Source: Macrostomum hystrix
Lineage: Eukaryota; Platyhelminthes; Macrostomidae
Direction of reading: 5' to 3'
Assembly (NCBI GenBank): GCA_950097015.1
Contig: CATNEN010000038.1
Span: forward strand, 2,233,501-2,297,500
Length of the DNA: 64,000 bases
The notes beneath the pieces were generated by a model. It did no database searches. It was not told where the DNA came from and saw only the letters and a list, made by a program, of their open reading frames with translations. The position numbers were made by a program, and so were the translations under genes. Below, piece by piece: positions 11,876 through 22,400 of this stretch. Every line of letters starts with the position of its first letter. Position 1 is the first letter of the stretch.

Positions 11876-13580
11876 CTAGCAAAAATGGTAACTGTTGACT
11901 TACCATGTAATAACAGGATGATCGAAAGTCTGTTCACTCACTGACTGAGGCAAAGACAATGAGCACATGTTGATCTGGACAGCTGCGAATTTAAACAAAT
12001 AATAAGCTCAGAAAGTGTTTTCGGGATGAATGAGAATAATAACAATAATAATAACAAGAATATTAATAATAATATAATTTCATAAGGACTGCGGGCAAAG
12101 GCACATCAGTTGGTGACACTAGACCCGCAGCCAGCGAGGAGGCAACTCTGCCCATTTTGCTAACTTCTGATTACACACGCACACAGATACTGTACGCAGG
12201 CAGGCATACCCCTAACACAGGAGTGTACATCTGCCCTGCCTTTCTGATCGCCAGGCAGTGAACACTTCACTGTACCTTGGAGGTTGGCCCTCAAGGGCGT
12301 AAAATGCACGACAAGCCCCAAGCCTTCTCTCCGCGGCTGCACCATAATTTATTGTGGCCTCGCCGCAAAATCGAGCTCAGGGATCATGGTGTGAGAGGCA
12401 AACGCGTTAACCCTTTTGCCACTGGCCCCCTTTGGATAAATAATTGTAATTCTGTAAGAAAAAAAAATAAAAGCACCCCTTTATGTATTGCATCGCTAAG
12501 AATTTCCTTATTAATTATATGATCACTTTTAGCTAAGTACTCGTAGTATAAAGTCAAGATAATTATTAATAACTGACCAAAAAAACTAAAAAACCCACTT
12601 TATGCTTACAAAATAAAGGACTTAAGATAATTACAAATTCAAGAACTTACATGCAAGGCAAAATATGTGATTCGACAGAAAATTATATTATAGTTATAGC
12701 AATTACTAATAGTCCATAGTTAGAGATTAAAAGTTGTAGCCTAAAACTAAAAAGCATTCCTATCTGACAAGCTTGAAGCAATGGACACAATTGTCTTTAT
12801 TGCGATAATAATTGTTGATAAATACCTAAAGTAAGCAAAAAAATATAGTATAGATGGTTATACGCATTAAACTAAAAACCAAGATTTGAGTCATGTGATG
12901 ACTATTATTAGAGGATGTAGATACAATATAAAACAGCAGGTCAAGGTAAAATACACGTAAAGAAAACTAAAGAAACTTTTTATTTTAATTTTGTTTTCTA
13001 AAACCTAAAATATTATTATAATTCTTTAAAAGTACAAAAGTTATGCTTTTAAATACGGCCTAGAGCCACATGTGTAATATCGAAAATATTGTAAATAATA
13101 AGAATCTGCTGTGTGACAATTAAGAGTTTAGACTGCTCCAACTAGAGAAGCAAAAAATCCTAGATTTATGCAAAAATTTATCAAAAGCAAAAAACGCAAG
13201 ACTCTCAGTCACTATCTGAAGCCGAAGCAAGGGCAGCGGTCAACATCAGCGTTGTCAGCGTATCAGCGTTGTCCGCTAATTAACGAAAATTCAGCAAAAT
13301 AAGCAAACTGAAAACGCGCAACCACTCATTAAATTAGTACAACAAATTGCGAGTTGTATTTCTTTAAAACCACAAATCTATAACTCTTTGTAATAATAAT
13401 GTATGCAAAAGACACAGTATAAAATATTTTTCACCAACTAATGTTAGCAATGTTCAAAAAATCTGCTTCTCTTATTTTTTAAGAAATCAGTTTTCATAGA
13501 AAGAGACGGCTGTGGGCACGTTTTAGTTACTAGCTTAAAATTGTTCTCCTTTTCGTGGCAGCAATTGGTTAATAACAGTA
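11876..13580. other. spacer between divergent PP2C-like and GARS genes
   Basis: About 1.7 kb of AT-rich sequence with one SINE copy (12040-12432). The unseen 5' exons and promoter of the phosphatase-like gene and the promoter of the synthetase should lie here. I found no further in-phase exon. Confidence 0.4.
12040..12432 (-). mobile_element. tRNA-derived SINE, family A, full-length copy
   Basis: On the minus strand the element starts near 12432 with a tRNA-like head (AACGCGTTTGCCTCTCACAC, then a B-box-like GAGCTCGATT). It continues through the shared body (CTTGAGGGCCAACCTCCAAG; GGGTCTAGTGTCACCAACTG) and ends in an ATTATT-type tail at about 12040. Eight or more related copies occur in this window. 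Confidence 0.75.
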
Positions 13581-16500
13581 ATGTCAGTATTTTGCTTTCT
13601 AAAACTGTCAAAATCAATAGTTTATGTCGGCCGATTTGTTCGTCTATGTTCGACTTCGAAGACGAAAACAAAATCTGCACTTGCGAACTATACTATTTTG
13701 AATTCCCCAGAAGTCGAAAAAAAGTTAACTCCATTTCGCTTGGCTGCTGATGAGCAGGTAAGTGGAAGTAAACCACTTTTACATTATTCGCAAATTATCA
13801 CAAGTATTTGCTTCTAGATCTCCAGCCATGTGACCGCAAAGTTATTAAATATATTATATGCCTAGTAAAAAATGGTCAGCTTTCTCCCACTATTGGTATT
13901 TTTGGAGAAATAAGAACTTAATTGTAAAATAAACTATTTTGTAAGATTAGAACATTGTAACAATGCTCAAAAGTTCCTCAATTGGATTTATAAATTATTA
14001 TTTAAGGCAAAAAAATGCCAGAACTAACACAAATTTATGAGCACAGTAGAAAATCTTAAAGAAGTTAGGTGTAAAATTCGATATACTGTGCCTATAAAGA
14101 CCTAGATATGAATAGACACTTAAATGTCAAAACCAAAACTAAAACAGTGCTAAAATAAATGTATTCAAGCAAGGAGTTAAGAACTTTATACATTCAGAGT
14201 TAGTAAATGAATTTAAATTTTATTCCATTTAATCTGTCTCACCAACATGAGGTTGCCAAATAGACAGGTGCCAAAAATGAACCATGCAAACAGGCAGTTC
14301 CCAGTTCAAACTTAATCAAACTCAGTTCAATTTTAAGAAGTTCTAGAAGACAATGAAAACTAGTTTGATTGTTCAGCTAATGTAGTTTTTTGCAGTACTT
14401 CTGGTTATAAAGAAAAAAGAATAATATTTATTTATTTATTTTTAGCTGGTTATTATAGCTATGACATGTTAAATACTAACTGTTTAATATCCTAGTAGTT
14501 TTGGTATATTGTTAAGCATAAAAGAAATTAAACAAGCTATACATAGCTAGAATTTATTGTGTTTTTTCTTAGCTATACAATTAAATCATTAGCTAGCTCA
14601 TTAAACACATGATTCATTTAAGGCACAAGTAGTAAGGAACTTGAAGGAGAAGAAAGCTACGTCTGACGAATTAAATAAAGCAATTACTGAATTGAAAAAT
14701 AGAAAACAGCTTCTACAGAAGAAGGTAAGCTATTTTACATGTACCTTTATAATGAGCTAACCACATCTATCACAAGTAAAAAATACAGATTTTTCTTCAC
14801 TTTTCAGGAGCAAGAACTAAACCCTCAAGTAGAAAATATTGACAAAGAAAAACTTGATGATCTACTGAAGCAAAGATTCTTCTATGATCAGTCTTTCTCC
14901 ATCTATGGAGGTTTGTACTTTCAGTTGTTAATTTATATAATTATATGCTACTATTGTGTCTTTATTTCAGAAGAAATGCAGCACTAATAAAATGGACTGT
15001 TTAACTGGACCTAGAAAACTTAGAGTAAGTTTGATATTAGGATGTAGCAGAGTGGACTGAGAGATGTCAGGGTGGAGTAGAGTGGACTAAGAAATGTCAG
15101 CGTGGAGTAGAGTGGACTGAGAAATGTCAAGGTGGAGTAGAGTGGACTGAGAAATGTCAGGCTGAGTAGAGTGGACTAATACATGTCAGGAGGAAGTCTT
15201 CAGACTCAAATGAATGTTTCATGGTGTCACATCGGCAGGTGCGCAGGGTCTGTATGATTTCGGGCCAGCAGGTTCAGCCCTGAAGGCCAATCTACTGCAA
15301 GATTGGCGCAAGTTTTTCGTCCTTTCTGACGGGATGCTGGAGGTGACCTGCCCGGTCCTGACGCCCGAGTCCGTCTTGCGGGCCTCCGGTCATGTGGATA
15401 GATTCACCGACTTCCTGGTCAGCGACAGTCTCACCGGCGAGTCTTACCGTGCTGATCACCTGCTGAGACACAGCCTGGGATCGACTGCCACAGCTGCTGG
15501 CTCCAGTGTTGAACTGCGAGCCGAGGCCCTGAAGGCTTTGTCTGGACTGGACTCGCTTGACGAAAACGGCCTTCAGGCTTTGATTGACAGGTGAGACTCG
15601 GTCACTATTGGAATAAATATCTATTGCTGTTTTACGAATTAATAGTTGGCTAAGCGCCCCTCTGTTCAAAAAGCATGAGTAGCTATGCTTTAATATGTAG
15701 GACTAGCAAGCCATTTTGCCGCCTGGTTTTATACTAAGGGGCCCCTCCTAAACATTTTTAGGCCCGAATGCTAACAGTATTGGTTGGTGACTGATTGGTT
15801 TACAGACAGGCGATGGTGTCCTGTGGTTGAGCTGCGCCTAATATTTTTAGGCTTGATCAGTGAAATAATTATAAATTATTGGAGAAATTCGCGTCAGGTG
15901 TCCATAGTGGCCTATTTCCATGAGGCGCAGTGCTACGCTCGTAATTCGTGTTTAGTGGTGTATGAAATACACTAACGCTTATGGGAAAAATCTGACCTTT
16001 CGCCAGAACCATTGAATATCTCGACGGTCTGAAGCGCTGGCGAATTGATTCTTGTTTCAGAAGATGCGCAACAAAAAGTTGGCCCTTATTCTTGAGTTTC
16101 GCGCGCTTGCGTTGATCCGCTCGAGTGCAGAAAAATAATTGTCGTTTGGTAGTTCAACCTGTGCTTGGTATTTCTAGTGTTAAGCTGTGTATTCAAATGA
16201 CTTGTCATCTGATTCGAATTTTTTATTAAAGAAATTGAAAAAGCTTGTATATTTTTAAGCAGCTATCTGTTTTATATTATTCCCTAAGTTTCGTCATGCC
16301 ATCTGCGATTAAGGTTCACAATCACGGCTCCACATACTGGCAATCCGTTGACACCGTTGCGTCGTTTCAACCTGATGTTCGAGACTTCAGCCGGTGCTGG
16401 AGCCGCTGACTGCCAGCAGCAGCAGCAGCCGCGTCACCGGTTCTACCTGCGACCGGAGACAGCGCAGGGAATGTTCACAAATTTTCGTCGCCTTCTGAGC

Positions 16501-19229
16501 TTCAACCGAGGTCGCCTGCCCATGGCTGTAGCGCAGGTTGGGTCGAGCTTTAGAAATGAGATTCAGCCTAGATCTGGCCTGATCAGACTCAGAGAGTTCA
16601 CCCTGGCCGAGATTGAACACTTCTACGATCCGTTGGACAGGTGAGATGCAACCTCTGCCTAATGAACTAATTAGATGACGAGTCAATAGTTACTCCCTCC
16701 GTTTACTCTTTAGCAGTAGAAAAACTACGGGAATTAGGAATCGATTAGCTATCCATATTCGCTATATCGCCTAGTTGTTCTTGTCAGCGGGGTCTACGAC
16801 AAGAATCGCCAAATTTCTCGACGACGCTGACGTCGGACAGTTTTTGTTAGTTCAACGTAAAGGGTGGAAAATTTAGATTTAGATGGTGGACTTTCAGGAA
16901 AATCGGTTTATTTAGGAGTTATCGTGAAGTGGATATTTGAAATAGCCCAGTGGTCTACTGTTAATGAAGCAGTAAAAATGTCTCACTGTCCAACTAGTTG
17001 CCATCCGGACTTTGCGTCAGTGGCCAGTCTGAGCCTGCCGCTTCTCACGGCAGCCAATCAGAGCTCGTCGTCAGCGCCAACTTGGCTCAAACTCGACTCC
17101 GCCGTGGCTTCTGGCCTATTGGCTAACGAGACCTTGGCCTATTACCTGGCTAGAATTCACCTGTTCCTCACCAGCCGCTGCGGCATCGACGCCAGACGGC
17201 TTCGGTTTCGGCAGCATCCGCCAGGCGAGATGGCTCACTATGCCTCAGATTGCTGGGACGCCGAGTGCCTGGTGAGCTCTGGCGACGGCGACCTCGCCTG
17301 GGTTGAATGCGTCGGCTGCGCCGACAGGTCGGCCTACGATTTGACTCGGCACTCGGAGGCGTCCGGAGAACGTTTGGTAGCGACTCGAGCCTCACCAACT
17401 GGCACTAGCAATGCCGGTGACAGGTGAGATGCTGCCCCAACCTGTGCCTGTGTCCTGCTCAGAGCATCCTAACACTGCTTACAGCTGTTCAGTCCGCTTC
17501 ACCTGCTGCCAGGAGGATCGGTGGCAGAGCGGTTATCGCGTTTGTCTCTCGCACCACGGTCTCTGAGTTCGATTCCACGGCGAGGCCACATTTATTTGGG
17601 GCGCAGCCGCGGAGAGTTGGCTTGAGGGCTTGTCGTGCATTTTACGCCCTTGAGGGCCAACTTCCAAGGCACATTGAAATGTACACTGCCTGACAATGAG
17701 AAAGTCAGGGCAGGTGTACATACCTGTATGAGCGTATGCCTGTGTACAGTATCTGTGTGCGTGTGTGCTCAGGAGTTAGCAAAATGTGCAGAATTGCCTC
17801 CTCGCTGGCTGCGGGTCTTGTGTGACCAAATGATGTGCCATTGCCCGCAGCCCTCCTGAAATTATTATTAATATTATTACACCTGCTGCCTGCCGACTAC
17901 CTGCCTACCAACCCAACCTACCTGCCTACCAACAAACCTAACCCTAACACCTACCTGTCTACCAGCCTACCCGCCTTCGAACCAGCCAGCTTGCTTGCCT
18001 GTCTGTCTAGACATCGGTTTTTTGCCTACATATAAATATGTAATAAAATTTTTATCTTTGCCATCCAGTCCCGAAGTCTTTACGCCAAGCGTGGTGGAGC
18101 CCAGCTTCGGCATCGGTCGCATCCTGACTGCGACCCTTGAGCACAATTTTCGTCGCCGCTCAAACGACAGCTCCGGCCGGCGGACCTACCTGAGTCTGCC
18201 GGCCTGGCTGGCTCCCTACCACTGCGCCCTGCTGCCAATGAGCGCCGGCTCTGATGAGATGAGAAGCCTGGCCAAGCAGCTGGCCAAGCAACTGGCTCGC
18301 CTGGGTCTGGCCAGCTGGCTGGACTCTGACGCTCGCAGTGTGTCAATCGGCAAGCGATACGCCAGATCCGATCAGCTGGGCGTGCCCTTCGCTATCACCA
18401 TCGATTTCGACACGATGGCCGAGGCATCGGCGCTGGCGGCTCGAGACGCCGGTAGCCATCGGCCGACTGTGACACTGCGCGAGCGGGACACCATGCTACA
18501 GGTTCGAGTCCAGGTGAGTTCGCTTCTGAGTTCGGTATTTTGGTAAGGATGAGGATCAGATCAGGTTTAGATTGGTTTCTTGGATTTCAGGTGAGGTATT
18601 AGAGAGACCACACGGGGGGTAGGGTAATTTTCAATAGCCACATTTCTCCTTTCTTCAGTATCTTCAATAATATTCGACATGAAAATGTTGAACACGGGCT
18701 GAAAATTTTCCGCTCTATCCGCTCTTTCCGCTCAACTTCCATCGACACAAAACATTGAAGTTTTGATTCAGATTCTGGACTTTCACTATCGATTATTCGG
18801 TTTAGGAGCTATTCTGAAAGCATTTGTATTATCCCCTTGGAATTTCCCCAGGAGGAAAAACAGCGTGGTCTACTGTTAACATTCGGCTCGGTCTCTGGGC
18901 ACAAGTTAGTTTTGGGCATGCGTACAGTATCTTTGAGCTTGTGTGTGCTCAGGAGTCAGCGCAATGGGTGTGGGAATTGCCTTCTCGCTGGCTACGGGTC
19001 TAATGTCATCAAATGATGTGCCATTGCCCGCAGCCCTCCTGAAATTAAAAAAAAATAATTTCGATTAGTTGTGAAAATGATCGATTTCCAATCTTTGATC
19101 CCTCAGATCTCAGAAGTTGCTGATCTGGTGGCCCAGCTGGTTGCGCAGTCGGTCACGTGGCAGCAGGTGATGGATTCTCATCCAGTGTTCCGTGGCCAAA
19201 CCAGCAGTGGTCGAGTTGTTGACTCCTAG
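13581..19229 (+). CDS. GARS1: glycyl-tRNA synthetase (class II, eukaryotic type)
   Basis: Eight exons rebuild a 684-residue frame: 13581-13757, 14623-14724, 14808-14910, 15239-15590, 16314-16640, 16998-17423, 18069-18513 and 19107-19229 (stop TAG). It charges tRNA-Gly with glycine. The order of domains is: a basic, Ser/Leu-rich N-terminus like a mitochondrial presequence; a WHEP domain ([11 protein letters not shown] to [12 protein letters not shown]); [13 protein letters not shown] and [16 protein letters not shown]; motif 2 region [50 protein letters not shown]; motif 3 [12 protein letters not shown]; and the anticodon-binding domain ([23 protein letters not shown]). A stretch of about 85 residues present in human GARS between the CADRS and VIEPSFG motifs is missing. 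Introns contain SINEs and a 29-bp repeat. The 3' end converges with the WSC gene. Confidence 0.92.
15045..15190. repeat. about 29-bp tandem repeat in GARS intron 3
   Basis: About five units of GTCAGGGTGGAGTAGAGTGG followed by ACTGAGAAAT. It ends some 50 bp before the acceptor of exon 4. Confidence 0.85.
16709..16964. mobile_element. putative MITE-like repeat in GARS intron 5
   Basis: Starts TTTAGCAGTAGAAAAAC and ends GTGGTCTACTGTTAA, imperfect inverted ends of about 11 bp. Related ends or bodies recur near 18600-18885 and 23380-23602 (GATATTTGAAATA, TCTACTGTTAA). No target duplication was confirmed, so this is a tentative call. Confidence 0.35.
17518..17880 (+). mobile_element. tRNA-derived SINE, family A, full-length copy
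   Basis: Head GGTGGCAGAGCGGTTATCGC matches an A-box (TGGCAGAGCGG) and is followed by GAGTTCGATTCCAC, a B-box. The body ends CAGCCCTCCTGAAATTATTA with an ATT-rich tail. It sits in GARS intron 6, exactly where the protein lacks an expected segment. Confidence 0.8.
18905..19060 (+). mobile_element. SINE family A, 5'-truncated copy
   Basis: Carries only the 3' half of the family A body (GTGTGTGCTCAGGAGTCAGC to CAGCCCTCCTGAAATTAAAA). Lies in GARS intron 7. Confidence 0.7.
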
Positions 19230-19245
19230 CAGCTGTCAATCATGA

Positions 19246-19251
19246 TTTATT
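19246..19251 (-). terminator. AATAAA poly(A) signal for the WSC gene
   Basis: TTTATT on the plus strand is AATAAA on the minus strand, 237 nt past the WSC-gene stop and only 17 bp past the GARS stop. It is the best candidate signal in range; usage is inferred. Confidence 0.4.
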
Positions 19252-19429
19252 ACTCTAGTTTTCGCATTGTCTAGTTGTAAATGTTTTTTACACAATACAC
19301 TCGTCAGATAGCAAATAATTATGCAAGCAAGGCGAATAAGTGCATTTTTAGCCAGTTTAATGAAATTTCATCGTTTTCTCAGAATCATATGTCTCATAAT
19401 CGCAATAACAATTTTATATTATTGTACAC

Positions 19430-19435
19430 AATAAA
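19430..19435 (+). terminator. AATAAA poly(A) signal for GARS
   Basis: AATAAA about 200 nt past the GARS stop and about 53 bp before the stop codon of the convergent WSC gene. If used, the two 3' UTRs overlap by roughly 190 bp. Confidence 0.45.
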
Positions 19436-19487
19436 GCAATATTGTGCCTCAGCATTTAGTTCAGTACGCACTCAAACGACGCCGAGT

Positions 19488-22400
19488 TCACAGGCCGGTG
19501 GCGAAGACCTCATTACGCAGGTGGCCGCCGCAGGTTTCTCCCGGGTCGCCCAGGCAGGGCAGGCGGCAGTCGTTGTCGTCCACCCGGCCGTGGCGGCCGA
19601 AGGCGTCCCCGCATGAGCACCACTGCGAGGCCTGCAGGGCGAAGTAGCTGCTGCCTCGCGACCGGCAGAGGCGCCAGCAGGCCCACCTGGTTGCCGCCTC
19701 GCCCAGGTGCTGCAGCTGCGGCGCGATGTCGGGATCGTTCATCTTGTCAGCGAAGCAGCCCATCCGGGTGGTGGCGTTTCCTGGGTTGCGAAGGACAACA
19801 AACACAGGGCGTATTTCCAAGAAAGACAACTCACTCCAGCAGTCCATGTACAGGGGGTGCATCTAGCTGTGAAAGGCAACTCACTCCAGCTGTCCATGTA
19901 CAGGGGGTGCATCTAGCTGTGAAAGACAACTCACTCCAGCTGTCCATGTACAGGGGGTGCATCTAGCTGTGAAAGACAACTCACTCCAGCTGTCCATGTA
20001 CAGGGGGTGCATCTAGCTGTGAAAGACAACTCACTCCAGCTGTCCATGTACAGGGGGTGCATCTAGCTGTGAAAGACAACTCACTCCAGCTGTCCATGTA
20101 CAGGGGGTGCATCTAGCTGTGAAAGACAACTCACTCCAGCTGTCCATGTACAGGGGGTGCATCTAGCTGTGAAAGGCAACTCACTCCAGCTGTCCATGTA
20201 CAGGGGGTGCATCTAGCTGTGAAAGACAACTCACTCCAGCTGTCCATGTACAGGGGGTGCATCTAGCTGTGAAAGACAACTCACTCCAGCTGTCCATGTA
20301 CAGGGGGTGCATCTAGCTGTGAAAGACAACTCACTCCAGCTGTCCATGTACAGGGGGTGCATCTAGCTGTGAAAGACAACTCACTCCAGCTGTCCATGTA
20401 CAGGGGGTGCATCTAGCTGTGAAAGACAACTCACTCCAGCTGTCCATGTACAGGGGGTGCATCTAGCTGTGAAAGACAACTCACTCCAGCTGTCCATGTA
20501 CAGGGGGTGCATCTAGCTGTGAAAGACAACTCACTCCAGCTGTCCATGTACAGGGGGTGCATCTAGCTGTGAAAGACAACTCACTCCAGCTGTCCATGTA
20601 CAGGGGGTGCATCTAGCTGTGAAAGACAACTCACTCCAGCTGTCCATGTACAGGGGGTGCATCTAGCTGTGAAAGACAACTCACTCCAGCTGTCGCTGAT
20701 TCCAGTCGTGAACACTTCGCTCTGCCCAGCTCCTCCGCAGGTAACCCTGTGGTCTCCCCTGCATGGTGAGTTGCATCCTCCAATTCCTAAGTTGCCGTCT
20801 CCGTGGATGTTACCACATGAGCACTTTTGGCCGTCGTGCATGCCGAAGTATTTGTAGCCGAGTGCGGCGCAGCGCTTCCAGCAGAGGTGGCGAGTAGCCA
20901 GATTGCCCATGTCGTGCTCCAGCAGCAGGTCGCTGTCCGTGGCCTTGCTGAAGCAGCCGACTCGAGTGACATTGGCATCTATTTTCGCGGTTTTTATGAC
21001 AGTTTTTTTGTACAGTTCGCAGAGCTAGAATATATTCTAGTAGTGATTGACAGCACAGTCAAGGCATACCCCAGTCGCCAATGCCTGTTGTAAATACTTC
21101 GTTTCTCAGCTCGCCTCCGCATGTGGTGCTGGAATCACCGCGACACCTGTCGCTGCATTCTTCGTCGGCTTCAGCGCTGCCGTGTCTGCCGAAGTTGCTG
21201 CCGCAGAAGCACATGCGTCTGTCCTGAAGGCCGAAGTACTTGTGGCCCCTGGCGAGGCAGTAGTTCCAGCAGAACTGTTTCGTCAGCATGTTGCCAGCGT
21301 CCAGACCCACCGGAAGATCGCGCTGGCTTTCCTCGTCCTTGAAGCAGCCCAGCCTGGTGACATTGCGCTCTGTTCAATATTCGTTAAAAAAGAAAAATAC
21401 TTAGTAGTTTCAATTCTGTGATCTAATTATTCTTGAACCTACAGGCTCACCCCAAGCTTCTAAGCCAGTGCTGAAAATTTCGTTGGTCCCTCGAGCTGTG
21501 GCATCGCAGGATAGCGACGCTTCGTCCATGCAGTTCTCGCCGCACTCTTCATCGCGGACCAGTCCGAATCGATCGAAGGAGTTTCCGCACAGGCATACCA
21601 TCAGTTCCTCCTTCATTGCGAAGTACTTGAAGCTGCGAGACCGACAGTAGAGCCAACAATAGTGCTTGCCGAAGAATGTGCTGAAATCACTGGCCCTGTG
21701 CTCGATCGGCAAGGTGCGATTACCGCTATTCTCTTTGAAGCAGGCGACACGAGTGACTTGCCTCTCTGGAGTTTTGTTTTCATGTCACTTTGTAGTTTCG
21801 GTACTGGGAGGGTGAGTGGCAGAGCAGTTTAACGCACCAAGGTCCCTGAGCTCGATTCAGCGGTGAGGCCACATTCATTTGGGGCTTGGAGGATTGTCAT
21901 CTTATTCACGTCTTTAAAGGGCCAACCTCCAAGGCGAAAGTGTACACTGCCTGACGATGAGAAAGTCATGGCACCGCTGTGAGTGCGTGCCTGTATACAG
22001 TATATCTGTGCGTGTGTGCTCAGTGCTCAACGAAATGTGCAGAATTGCCTTCTCCCTGGCTGGGGGTCTAGTGTCACAAAATAATGTGCCAGTGCCCATG
22101 CATATAGCCCTCCTGTAAATATTAAAAATATTTTTACTTGGATATTGCCGGTTGTTGCACTTATAGGCAGCATTTGCCATGCCATTGCATAGAAAAACTT
22201 CACACGTTTATGCATACGCAAGCACACGTATGGTGTGTATCTCATGCCTGCCTATTAAATCAATTGACAAACTCGCGGTATTTTTGGCGCGGGACGTCTA
22301 GAACGAAGCTTACCCCACTGTCCGACCCCGGTGGTGAGCAGCAGATTCCTCATACTGCCCCCGCACTTGGTGCTGCTGTCGCCCTCGCACGGCATTAAGC

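Noticed and set aside
17518-17600. Functional tRNA gene
   Set aside because: A-box and B-box are present, but the head does not fold as a complete tRNA by eye and the same head precedes a shared SINE body elsewhere.
19821-20700. CRISPR-like array
   Set aside because: Units are contiguous 50-bp copies without unique spacers, in a eukaryotic intron.
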